A stretch of DNA of 64,000 bases. Origin: an uncultured Sphingomonas sp. GTDB lineage: Bacteria; Pseudomonadota; Alphaproteobacteria; Sphingomonadales; Sphingomonadaceae. The notes beneath the pieces were generated by a model. It was not told where the DNA came from. It was given only the letters and a program-made list of their open reading frames with translations, and did no database searches. Below are positions 7,903 to 15,850 of the stretch, piece by piece (position 1 is the first letter of the stretch; the number at the start of each line of letters is the position of its first letter). The stretch covers positions 37,282 to 101,281 of the forward strand of contig NZ_CADCVZ010000030.1 in the NCBI RefSeq assembly GCF_902806265.1. Reading direction: 5' to 3'. A program made the translations under genes and the position numbers.

Positions 7903-9872
7903 TCGCCTCCCTCCTCATCGCCAACCGGGGCGAGATCGCCTGCCGAATCATCCGGAGCGCGCGAAAGCTCGGGGTGCGGACGGTAGCAGTCTATTCCGAT
8001 GCGGATGCCAAGGCGCTGCATGTGCGGATGGCCGATGAGGCGGTGCATATCGGACCTTCGCCCGCGCGGGAGAGCTATCTCGTCGGCGAGCGGATCATTG
8101 CCGCTGCGAAGCAGACCGGGGCGGAGGCGATCCACCCTGGGTACGGCTTCCTGTCGGAGAACGCCGACTTCGCGCAAGTGGTGCTCGATGCCGGGCTGGT
8201 GTGGGTTGGGCCAAAGCCGGACTCGATCCGGGCGATGGGTCTGAAGGACGCGGCCAAGACGCTGATGGCGGAGGCGGGGGTGCCGGTGACTCCGGGGTAC
8301 CTCGGCGAGGACCAGTCGCCCGAGCGACTCAAGGCCGAAGCGGACGCGATCGGCTATCCGGTGCTGATCAAGGCCGTCGCAGGCGGCGGCGGCAAGGGGA
8401 TGCGGCGGGTCGATGAGGCGGCCGCGTTCCTGGACGCGCTCGACAGCTGCAAACGCGAGGCTTCGTCTTCGTTCGGCAACGATATCGTGTTGTTGGAGAA
8501 GTACATACTCTCGCCGCGGCACATCGAGGTGCAGGTGTTCGGCGACAGCCACGGCAACGTCGTCCACCTGTTCGAGCGCGACTGCTCGCTGCAGCGGCGG
8601 CACCAGAAGGTGATCGAGGAAGCGCCCGCGCCCGGCATGGACCAGGCGACGCGAGACGCGGTCTGCGCGGCAGCGGTGCGGGCGGCTGAGGCCGTGAACT
8701 ACGAAGGCGCGGGCACGATCGAGTTCATCGCCGACGCCAGCGAAGGCCTGCGCGCCGACCGCATCTGGTTCATGGAGATGAACACCCGCCTGCAGGTCGA
8801 GCATCCGGTGACGGAGGAGATCACCGGGCAGGACCTGGTCGAGTGGCAGCTGTGGGTGGCGAGCGGGGAGCCGCTGCCGAAGCGGCAGGACGAGCTGTCG
8901 ATTACGGGCCACGCGATCGAAGCGCGGCTGTATGCGGAAGACCCGGCGAAGGGGTTCCTGCCGAGTGTGGGGCGGTTGGAGCACTTCAACCTCGGCGATG
9001 ACGGCCGGATTGAGACGGGAGTGGAGGAGGGCGATGCCATCTCGCCCTTTTATGATCCGATGATCGCGAAATTGGTCGCCAGGGCGGAGGACCGCCAGTC
9101 AGCAATCGGCGGCCTCGAAGAGATGCTTGCGCAGGTTGAGGTCTGGCCCGTTCGAACAAACGCAGGCTTTTTAAGCAAAGTCGTGATCCACGAGAATTTC
9201 AAGCAAGCCCGGTTGGACACGGGCTTGATTGCTCGCAGTGCCGAAGAGCTCACCGACTATTCGATTCCGGACGCCGTGTTGTTGTCGGCCATCAGTTGGA
9301 GACTGGAAGAGTTTATGGCGGCAGAGGCTAAGCGCGACGCTGCCGTGTCGCCTTCCGGCCTATTCGGCTTTCGTTTGAACGGCACCCGTGCTCCGGCCCG
9401 TCTTGGCTTCACCTTGAATGGTGAGCAGCACTTCGCGCTCGTCCAAGCGGACCAGGTCGCAGAGGGTTGGCAATGGGATGTAGCCATCGATGGACGAACC
9501 GAATTTCTGAATATCGAAGCACTCCCGACGACCTATGGTCCCGAAGCTGAAACGCAGCCGCAGGGCCCTATCCTCATGTTCTCCGGTGGGCACGCGTACC
9601 AAGTTAGCTTCGAAGCTAACCGTGGCAACGTGGGCCACGGAATTGCCGACGGCGCCCTCATCGCACCCATGCCCGGCAAGGTTACCAGCGTGGACGTGTC
9701 CGGCGGCGAGCAGGTGACCAAGGGTCAGCGCCTCCTTACGCTCGAGGCGATGAAGATGGAGCATGCGATGGTGGCTCCGTTTGATGGGGTGGTAGCGGAG
9801 TTGAACGTGGAGGCTGGCGCTCAGGTGCAGGTGGAGGCGGTGTTGGCCCGGGTGGAGGCGAGCGGCGAGTAG
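7899..9872 (+). CDS. mccA: methylcrotonyl-CoA carboxylase, biotin-carrying (alpha) subunit
   Basis: 657 aa, GTG start overlapping the preceding TGA. Biotin carboxylase domain about 1-445: IANRGEIACRI at 6-16, the ATP-grasp glycine loop KAVAGGGGKGMR near 158-169, EMNTRLQVEHPVTE near 290-303. A BCCP domain closes the protein, with biotinyl Lys619 in EAMKMEH. It carboxylates biotin using ATP and bicarbonate and hands CO2 to MccB. The linker between the domains (about 9060-9640) is visibly poorer in GC than the rest. Acetyl- or propionyl-CoA carboxylase alpha are alternatives; the ivd-mccB context favours MccA. Confidence 0.92.
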   Translation: MIASLLIANRGEIACRIIRSARKLGVRTVAVYSDADAKALHVRMADEAVHIGPSPARESYLVGERIIAAAKQTGAEAIHPGYGFLSENADFAQVVLDAGLVWVGPKPDSIRAMGLKDAAKTLMAEAGVPVTPGYLGEDQSPERLKAEADAIGYPVLIKAVAGGGGKGMRRVDEAAAFLDALDSCKREASSSFGNDIVLLEKYILSPRHIEVQVFGDSHGNVVHLFERDCSLQRRHQKVIEEAPAPGMDQATRDAVCAAAVRAAEAVNYEGAGTIEFIADASEGLRADRIWFMEMNTRLQVEHPVTEEITGQDLVEWQLWVASGEPLPKRQDELSITGHAIEARLYAEDPAKGFLPSVGRLEHFNLGDDGRIETGVEEGDAISPFYDPMIAKLVARAEDRQSAIGGLEEMLAQVEVWPVRTNAGFLSKVVIHENFKQARLDTGLIARSAEELTDYSIPDAVLLSAISWRLEEFMAAEAKRDAAVSPSGLFGFRLNGTRAPARLGFTLNGEQHFALVQADQVAEGWQWDVAIDGRTEFLNIEALPTTYGPEAETQPQGPILMFSGGHAYQVSFEANRGNVGHGIADGALIAPMPGKVTSVDVSGGEQVTKGQRLLTLEAMKMEHAMVAPFDGVVAELNVEAGAQVQVEAVLARVEASGE

Positions 9873-9873
9873 C

Positions 9874-9962
9874 CGTCACCCGGACTTGATCCGGGGTCCG
9901 CCTTCCTCCTAGCGGCAGATGAAGAACAAGGCGGATCCCGGCTTCTCAAGGCCGGGATGACG
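9874..9962. repeat. REP-like inverted repeat pair
   Basis: Two oppositely oriented copies of one unit lie between mccA and the SDR gene. The forward copy is 9874-9904 (CGTCACCCGGACTTGATCCG, then GGGTCCGCCTT). The reverse copy is 9930-9962, reading CGTCATCCCGGCCTTGAGAA then GCCGGGATCCGCCTTG on the minus strand. Each unit contains its own CCGG..TTGA..CCGG hairpin, and the two copies can also pair. This is typical of intergenic repeats in alphaproteobacteria. It may stabilise or terminate the mcc transcript. Confidence 0.75.
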
Positions 9963-9973
9963 AAAGGAAAGCC

Positions 9974-10753
<780 letters not shown>

Positions 10754-10754
10754 G

Positions 10755-11579
10755 GTGGACGAGCGCGGGCTGATCGAGGCGCTCGCCGAAGCCGCGCGCG
10801 AGGCTGGCGAGGCGATCCTGGCCGTGCGACGCCGCGGGTTCGAAATTGAGACCAAGGGCGATACTTCGCCCGTCACAGAAGCGGATCGCGCCGCGGAGGC
10901 GATCATCTTGGACGCGCTGGCCCGGGCTACGCCCGGAGTGCCGGTGATCGCGGAGGAGGAGGTCGCGGCTGGGCGCATCCCGGCGCATGGCGACCTCTAC
11001 TTCCTGGTCGACCCGCTGGACGGCACCAAGGAGTTCGTCCGAGGCGGGGACGATTATACCGTCAACATCGGCCTGATCGCGGGCGGGCAGCCCAAGCTGG
11101 GGGTGGTGCTGGCGCCCGAGCGGGGGCGGATGCACGGTGGGATCTTTGGCCAGGGGGCGTGGCTGGAGGAAGGCGGCATTCGCCAGCCGATCCGAACTCG
11201 AGCGCTCGGCGAGAAGATGGTGGCGGTCGCGTCCAAGTCGCACTTCACGCAAAACACCGCCGATTACCTCGACAGCATTTGCCAAGGGGGCGGCCATGTG
11301 GGGATCGGGTCGAGCCTTAAGTTCTGCATCCTCGCAGAGGGTCGCGCGGATATCTACCCGCGGCTCGGACCGACCAGCGAGTGGGATACGGCGGCGGGTC
11401 ATGCGGTGCTGCTGGCGGCGGGCGGGCGATGCGACGGACCGGACGGGCAGGCACTCCGCTACGGCAAGCGGGCGTTCCTCAATCGGGCATTCGTCGGTAC
11501 GGGCGGGTGGGCGGCGCCCCCGCTGCAGCCCTTCCTCCGCGAGTTCGCGGGCGGGGGCGACTTGGCGCAGGGTGTGTAG
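10755..11579 (+). CDS. cysQ: 3'(2'),5'-bisphosphate nucleotidase CysQ
   Basis: 274 aa inositol monophosphatase superfamily. It removes the 3'-phosphate of PAP formed in sulfate assimilation. Metal-site motifs: the TSPVTEADR segment with Asp43 region, EE(E) near 73-75, DPLDGTKEF near 86-94, and WDTAAGHAVLLAAGG near 214-228. The GTG start two bases after the SDR stop is preferred; the in-frame ATG at 10713 would overlap the SDR by 41 bp. Other family members (SuhB, HisN) have similar motifs, but DGTKEF is typical of CysQ. Confidence 0.88.
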   Translation: MDERGLIEALAEAAREAGEAILAVRRRGFEIETKGDTSPVTEADRAAEAIILDALARATPGVPVIAEEEVAAGRIPAHGDLYFLVDPLDGTKEFVRGGDDYTVNIGLIAGGQPKLGVVLAPERGRMHGGIFGQGAWLEEGGIRQPIRTRALGEKMVAVASKSHFTQNTADYLDSICQGGGHVGIGSSLKFCILAEGRADIYPRLGPTSEWDTAAGHAVLLAAGGRCDGPDGQALRYGKRAFLNRAFVGTGGWAAPPLQPFLREFAGGGDLAQGV

Positions 11580-11715
11580 CTGACAGGACCTGCCCTTGCG
11601 CCTCTGCAGCAACAATTCAGCAACTTGCGCCGAAATGAATGATTTAAGTGCTTAACTGCCAAGTCTCACCCCGCTAAAGCCGAAGTGCTCGGTTCAGTTG
11701 ACAGTGGATTGCGTC

Positions 11716-12630
11716 ATGGCCGCAGCAAGTTCCTCGTTCCCGCAGCAATCCGGGTGGGAGCACCCCAGCGCACTGGCGGTAGGCGACAGCCCGACCGCCT
11801 TGTGGCGCTCGCAACGGACGTTCCAGGCCGCTGAGCGTGCGCAAGCAGGCGCCATGATCGACGTCGCGCTGGATCGGCTGACGCGCGGACGGTGGGACGC
11901 GGTATGGATCGAGATCGATGGCGATTTCGACGGCCGGGTCGAACGGCTGCTGCAGCAGGTCAACGGAGACGTGGGTGCTGGCCGGTACCGCGCCGTGGTG
12001 TCCGCAGTGCCCGAACTGATCGATCCGCTGAGCGCAATTCTGGCCTGCCCGGACATCGAGTTGATCATCAATGCCGCAGAGGCGGAGCGGGCCGCCGCCC
12101 TGGCGATGCTCGCCCGTCCGGCCGCCGTAGGCGTGCGGGACTCGGCCTCGGACCTGAGCGGACCGCGGCTACGCCAGCTCAGCGACGAGGTCACGCGATT
12201 CGCCGCTACCCTGGCCAAACTATCGACCGGAACAGCTCCGCCTGCGATCGCTGAGGCGGCGATCCACGCTTCCCCAGCCAATGCGCCGGCGGTGTCGGCG
12301 GAGGCGGTGCACGGGGTGATCCGGGCGCGTCGGTTACGGGCGGACCACCTTCCGGCCGACCTGTTCGCCGATCCTGCGTGGGATATGCTGCTAGACCTGT
12401 TGCAGGCGGAGATCGTGCAGCACCGGGTGCCGGTGTCGAGCTTGTGCAATGCGGCGGCGGTTCCGGCCACCACCGCCCTGCGCTGGCTCAAGACCATGAC
12501 GGAACGAGGCGTGGTGCAGCGTCGCAACGACCCCCATGACGGGCGGCGGGTGTTCATCGAACTGGCGAAGAACACCAGCACCGCGCTGCGCACCTATTTC
12601 GCTGAAGCCGGCAGGCTGGGCGTGATCTAG
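11716..12630 (+). CDS. winged-helix (MarR-like) DNA-binding protein
   Basis: 304 aa from the ATG at 11716. A TTG at 11698 would add six residues, and neither start has a clear ribosome site. The C-terminal third is a winged-helix domain: FADPAWDMLLDLLQAE, helix-turn-helix VPVSSLCNAAAVPATTALRWLKTM (split over about 235-265) and the wing RRNDPHDGRRVFIEL. Residues 1-210 carry no known motif and could be a receiver-like or sensory region (the DAVWIEIDGDFDG and RYRAVVSAVPELIDPL segments look like alternating strands). Probably a transcription factor; ligand unknown. Stands alone between cysQ and tRNA-Val. Confidence 0.78.
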   Translation: MAAASSSFPQQSGWEHPSALAVGDSPTALWRSQRTFQAAERAQAGAMIDVALDRLTRGRWDAVWIEIDGDFDGRVERLLQQVNGDVGAGRYRAVVSAVPELIDPLSAILACPDIELIINAAEAERAAALAMLARPAAVGVRDSASDLSGPRLRQLSDEVTRFAATLAKLSTGTAPPAIAEAAIHASPANAPAVSAEAVHGVIRARRLRADHLPADLFADPAWDMLLDLLQAEIVQHRVPVSSLCNAAAVPATTALRWLKTMTERGVVQRRNDPHDGRRVFIELAKNTSTALRTYFAEAGRLGVI

Positions 12631-12683
12631 CGCGGCTTGCGCAGCGGAGGCGGGCATGGCAGTGGCGCCGCTTCCGCACCTGC

Positions 12684-12759
12684 GGGCGCTTAGCTCAGTT
12701 GGTAGAGCATCTCGTTTACACCGAGAGGGTCGGCGGTTCGAGCCCGTCAGCGCCCACCA
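12684..12759 (+). tRNA. tRNA-Val (UAC)
   Basis: A complete 76-nt cloverleaf with encoded CCA. The acceptor arm GGGCGCT pairs with AGCGCCC. The D arm is TAGCTCAGTTGGTAGAGCA, the anticodon stem TCTCG/CGAGA carries loop TTTACAC with anticodon TAC, and the T arm is CGGCGGTTCGAGCCCGTC. It reads GUA and other valine codons. Confidence 0.97.
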
Positions 12760-12792
12760 GCCTGCGCTGGAGCTTCGGCTGCGAGCGGCCGA

Positions 12793-12942
12793 TTAGTTGA
12801 ACCAGCCGCTCTGTTCGAAGTCGAAGATGCCCAGCGCGAGCAGGATGATCGACAGCACAAGCGCCGCGAGTACGAGAGTACCGATGATCTTGACGGCGCC
12901 GTTAGTCCCGGCGCGCGGGGTTGGGTCGTTGATGGGGGGCAT
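12793..12942 (-). CDS. small single-span membrane protein, unknown
   Basis: 49 aa. The start at 12942 has GAGGAT upstream in the mRNA; an in-frame ATG at 12975 is less well supported. The polar N-terminus MPPINDPTPRAGTNG is followed by one hydrophobic segment of about 21 residues (16-37) and an acidic tail. I do not recognise it. A second tiny membrane protein gene lies just upstream on the same strand, so the two may form one transcript. Confidence 0.55.
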   Translation of the reverse strand: MPPINDPTPRAGTNGAVKIIGTLVLAALVLSIILLALGIFDFEQSGWFN

Positions 12943-12978
12943 GATGATCCTCGAGTATTCCGTTGCTTCAGACAACGG

Positions 12979-12999
12979 AGGACCCGGCGCTTGGGTCCT
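12979..12999. terminator. hairpin between two small membrane-protein genes
   Basis: AGGACCC at 12979-12985 pairs with GGGTCCT at 12993-12999 (7 bp, 7-nt loop). No U-run follows, so it may be an attenuator or processing stem and not a true terminator. Confidence 0.35.
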
Positions 13000-13008
13000 T
13001 GCCTGAAG

Positions 13009-13113
13009 TCAGAAGCTAATCCAGCCGAGCAGAACCAGTAGCAGCAAGGTTCCAAGCGCCGTGATCAGAAGCGAACCCAGGCAGCCGGTGCGGTTCGAAA
13101 AGAAGAAGAACAT
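13009..13113 (-). CDS. tiny membrane protein, 34 aa
   Basis: Reads MFFFFSNRTGCLGSLL and then ITALGTLLLLVLLGWISF before TGA. The start at 13113 has AAGGA six bases upstream, and nearly all of residues 9-33 are hydrophobic, so this is a plausible single-pass inner-membrane miniprotein. The codons are GC-rich at the third position where the residue allows. It is short, so the call rests on the ribosome site, composition and the neighbouring similar gene. Function unknown. Confidence 0.55.
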   Translation of the reverse strand: MFFFFSNRTGCLGSLLITALGTLLLLVLLGWISF

Positions 13114-13175
13114 GGGCGTCCTTGAGGTTGGATGTGCTTGTAACTGCTCGCGGCATCAGAGGCTCCCGGGAGCGA

Positions 13176-13739
13176 TCATAGAGTGCGGACGAGCTTAACG
13201 GCGACCGCGGCCCAAGGGGGATCGGCGACCACGCTCTGCCGGCCGCCTGCGCTGGGCGGGAGCAGGTGGAGCTTGCCGCCATCGCGGCCGATCAGGCGGC
13301 CGAAGAGGAAGCGGCCGGCAGGTCGCGGGACCAGCACGTCACGGTTGAGCGCGCGGCCGAACTCTTCGGGCGAAAGGCGGTCGCACCAGACTTCATCGCC
13401 GCTGCGATAATCGCCGACGCTCGCCGAGACAGTCAAGGCGACTTGGCCGGGCTGAGTTCTGGGCGGAAGGACCTTGGCCGATTTCTTGAGCGGAGCCGCG
13501 CCGGTGGCGGTAAGCACGGCGACAACGTCCAAGTCCTCGCGCTCCGGATGCTCGACGAGGTCGGCGGCTTCGACCCCAAGTGCGGCGGAGATGCGGTTCA
13601 GCCAGCTGACCGATACCGTCCGCATGCCCGTTTCAAGACGGCCGATGGTTTGTGCGGTGGTCGCCGGCATGCACGCCCTCGCAACGTCGTCCAAAGTCAT
13701 GCGCTTGGCCTTGCGAACGTCCCGTATCCGCGTGATCAT
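13176..13739 (-). CDS. XRE-family helix-turn-helix transcriptional regulator
   Basis: 187 aa. The N-terminal Cro/CI helix-turn-helix spans about 1-60: VRKAKRMTLDDVARACMPATT, QTIGRLETGMRTVSVSWLNRISAALGV. A linker follows and then a C-terminal region (about 90-185) that may be a LexA/S24-like or sensor fold (VSASVGDYRSGDEVWCDRL, RPAGRFLFGRLIGRDGGKLHLLPP), without an obvious Ser-Lys protease dyad. Divergent from the DUF6456 gene with a 91-bp shared promoter region containing a dyad, which suggests it regulates itself and perhaps that neighbour. Confidence 0.82.
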   Translation of the reverse strand: MITRIRDVRKAKRMTLDDVARACMPATTAQTIGRLETGMRTVSVSWLNRISAALGVEAADLVEHPEREDLDVVAVLTATGAAPLKKSAKVLPPRTQPGQVALTVSASVGDYRSGDEVWCDRLSPEEFGRALNRDVLVPRPAGRFLFGRLIGRDGGKLHLLPPSAGGRQSVVADPPWAAVAVKLVRTL

Positions 13740-13769
13740 CTATCGCTTCCTTAACCTATCCGGTTTTCT

Positions 13770-13782
13770 TCTGTCCTACAGA
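13770..13782. promoter_or_regulatory. candidate operator of the XRE regulator
   Basis: Perfect dyad TCTGT-CCT-ACAGA located 31-43 bp upstream of the XRE start codon, within the divergent region shared with the DUF6456 gene. The size suits a Cro/CI-type dimer site. This is inferred from position only. Confidence 0.3.
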
Positions 13783-13830
13783 CCAGCCGCTATGGCAAGC
13801 CTCCATTCGACTCGATGATGGAAGAGCGGA

Positions 13831-14319
13831 GTGCGGTACGAAGCTGGGCGACTACTTGAAGAGCGTGCGGTTGGAGCAGACAGCGGAGGTGATGCCGGCA
13901 AGCGGCCGGCGCGCTCGGTCACAGTGAACGCGGCGGAATTGCCGCTTGGGTGGCTCCGGGCAAGGGGGCACATCAGCGAGCGTCAGTTCAGCGCGGGCGA
14001 GCAGTTGCGGCTTGATTGGGAACGGGCGCAGCTCTCGCCCAGCGTGACGATGCGCTGGGATGCGGCGCCGCTCTCGCGAGGACGTGGCGGGTCCAGGCCT
14101 GGCGCGCACCCGGCGGAAACGCAGATCAAGGCGCGCGAACGGTTCGAGGCGCCGGTGGCGGCCGCCGGGCCTGGGTTATCGGACATCCTGTGGCGGGTCG
14201 TGTGCGCCGGCGAGGGAATGCGCGACGCCGAAAGCACGCTGGGCTGGCCGGCGCGAGCTGGGAAGTTGGTGCTGACCCTCGCGCTCGACCGAGTGGCGGA
14301 CCACTACCGGCTGCGCTGA
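13831..14319 (+). CDS. DUF6456 domain protein
   Basis: 162 aa, GTG start with GAGCGGA just upstream. It contains the pattern I associate with DUF6456: LPLGWLRARG, ISERQFSAGEQLRLDWERAQLSPSVTMRWD (split, about 50-80), and near the end LSDILWRVVCAGEGMRDAESTLGWPARAGKLVL, LALDRVADHYRL. The last block looks like a helix-turn-helix, so a DNA-binding role is plausible. Biochemical function not known to me. Divergent from the XRE gene. Confidence 0.75.
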   Translation: MRYEAGRLLEERAVGADSGGDAGKRPARSVTVNAAELPLGWLRARGHISERQFSAGEQLRLDWERAQLSPSVTMRWDAAPLSRGRGGSRPGAHPAETQIKARERFEAPVAAAGPGLSDILWRVVCAGEGMRDAESTLGWPARAGKLVLTLALDRVADHYRLR

Positions 14320-14354
14320 GCCGCTGTTATTGGGGCAGGGCAGGAGGCCGCCTC

Positions 14355-15002
14355 ATGATACTCTATGGCTCGTCGATGTCGCCGTACGTGCGTAAGGTGC
14401 TAGCCTGCGCAGCGGAGAAGGGCATCACGCTGGAGTCCCGGCCGACCGGCTTCCGCGACGAGAACCCGGAGTTCCGTGCGGCAAGCCCCTTTGGTAAGAT
14501 GCCGGCCTTAGTCGATGGGGATTACAATTTGGCGGACTCGAGTGCCATCATCCACTATCTGGAGGCGAAGCACCCCGAGCCAGCGTTGATACCGGCCGAG
14601 CCGCGGGCACGCGGGCGCACCATCTGGTGGGACGAGTTCGGCGACACGCTGCTGATGGGCTGCCTCCAGAAGCTGTTCTTCAATCGGGTCGTAGCGCCGA
14701 TCCTCCTCAAGCGGGAGGGGGATCCGGAAGTGGCGGACGCAGCCGAAAAGCGCGAGCTGCCGCCGTTGCTGAGCTACCTCGAAGGGCAGGTGCCGGAGGG
14801 AGGCTTTCTAGTCGGAGACAGGTTGACCCTGGCTGATGTGGCCGTGGCCAGCCCGCTGGCAAACCTGGAGCATATGGGGATGACGGTCGACGGCGGCAGG
14901 TACCCGCGCCTTGCCGCCTATGTAGAGCGCATCCTGGCGCGCCCGAGCTTTGTCGAGCGCCTGACCAAGGAGCGGGCCTTCATGCAGAAGGTCGCCGCTT
15001 AA
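14355..15002 (+). CDS. glutathione S-transferase family protein
   Basis: 215 aa from ATG 14355, with AGGAGG 9-14 bases upstream. The N-terminal thioredoxin-like domain has SSMSPYVRKVLACAAEKG (about 6-23), the cis-Pro segment GKMPALVDGD and LADSSAIIHYLEAK. The C-terminal helical domain has GDRLTLADVAVASPLANL. A serine-type active site (Ser6, Ser8 or Tyr11) is likely; there is no catalytic Cys in the N-terminal motif. Cytosolic glutathione conjugation or related chemistry; substrate unknown. Confidence 0.87.
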   Translation: MILYGSSMSPYVRKVLACAAEKGITLESRPTGFRDENPEFRAASPFGKMPALVDGDYNLADSSAIIHYLEAKHPEPALIPAEPRARGRTIWWDEFGDTLLMGCLQKLFFNRVVAPILLKREGDPEVADAAEKRELPPLLSYLEGQVPEGGFLVGDRLTLADVAVASPLANLEHMGMTVDGGRYPRLAAYVERILARPSFVERLTKERAFMQKVAA

Positions 15003-15011
15003 GGGCGAAAG

Positions 15012-15040
15012 AGGCCGCGCCCCCAGCGGAAGCGCGGCCT
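15012..15040. terminator. hairpin between convergent genes
   Basis: Perfect 9-bp stem AGGCCGCGC (15012-15020) with GCGCGGCCT (15032-15040), 11-nt loop, between the ends of the GST gene and the Q-rich protein gene. There is no long U-run, but position and stability fit a bidirectional terminator. Confidence 0.55.
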
Positions 15041-15061
15041 GCATCATCGGATCGCGGTCGC

Positions 15062-15661
15062 TTAGAGGGCGCTTCCTTCGATGTCGGACTCGCGCCCTTG
15101 GCTGCGCTCGATCTCGATGTCCGTGGTGCCCGGGTCCTCGCCCTGGCCCATTGTGTCGTCCTGCAGCGCGCCCTGGCCTTGATCAGCAAAGTCCTGATCA
15201 TCGTCATCCTGCGTCTGCAGATAGTCGCTGCTGGTGTCGGAGGAGGAGCCGACAAAGCCGCTGCCGCTCTGACCGCCCGACCGGGTTTCGGCCGAGCCGC
15301 CGTAGCCGCCACCGGCCGTGCCGAGGGGCATGCCGTCTCCCGTGTCGTTGCCGTTGCCAGCTTGACCCATGTCGGCCTCCTGGCCGAGGTCGGTGCTGTT
15401 CTGGCTCTGGCTCATGGCCTCGGCCTGGCCGCTGTTGCCGTAGCTCGCCTGGCCCGTCGAGAAGTCGGCGGGGCTGCTGCCGGAGGACTGCGCCGTGCCG
15501 GAGCCGGTACTGCTGTCGTTGCCGCCGCTCGGCTGCGCGTTCTGCTGCTGCGCTTGCGGTTGCTGGCCCTGCTGCTGCCCTTGCGGCTGCTGGTTCTGCT
15601 GATCAGTTTCTTGATCGCGACCATAGCCCTGCTGGCCGGTTAGGTTGTTGTCCTGGTTCAC
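15062..15661 (-). CDS. low-complexity Q/G/S-rich disordered protein
   Basis: 199 aa with no hydrophobic core. Residues about 18-45 are glutamine runs (QQNQQPQGQQQGQQPQAQQQ). The middle is Gly/Ser/Asn-rich, and the C-terminal 60 residues are strongly acidic (DDDDQDFADQ..., TTDIEIERSQGRESDIEGSAL). Only one Phe-Val pair and few aromatic residues occur. It is predicted intrinsically disordered and probably stress- or desiccation-related, or a phase-separating protein, but this is guesswork. No signal peptide. The opposite strand also shows a long open frame, as expected for a GC-rich repetitive gene. Confidence 0.7.
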   Translation of the reverse strand: MNQDNNLTGQQGYGRDQETDQQNQQPQGQQQGQQPQAQQQNAQPSGGNDSSTGSGTAQSSGSSPADFSTGQASYGNSGQAEAMSQSQNSTDLGQEADMGQAGNGNDTGDGMPLGTAGGGYGGSAETRSGGQSGSGFVGSSSDTSSDYLQTQDDDDQDFADQGQGALQDDTMGQGEDPGTTDIEIERSQGRESDIEGSAL

Positions 15662-15782
15662 TTCGATCTCCTCGCATTGCCCATGCTCTCAGCGGAACAA
15701 CGGAAGGGAGGAAGGTCGCGTTCCGCAACTTACGGAGCGGAAACGACCAAGGCGGGCAGTTGCGACGAACGGAGACGCAGAA

Positions 15783-15806
15783 GGCCGCCGGATCGCTCCG
15801 GCGGCC
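15783..15806 (-). terminator. terminator of the rpsF-rpsR-rplI operon
   Basis: A perfect 10-bp stem (15783-15792 with 15797-15806) closes on a 4-nt loop, about 45 bp downstream of the rplI stop on the minus strand, followed by TTCTGCG. Strong hairpin, weak U-tract. Confidence 0.65.
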
Positions 15807-15850
15807 CCTTGCAAGTACAACTGAATTCCAGCGCGCGCCGGGGTATGTCG

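Noticed and set aside
12684..12759. tRNA-Val as an island integration site
   Set aside because: No integrase and no repeat of the tRNA 3' end were found nearby.
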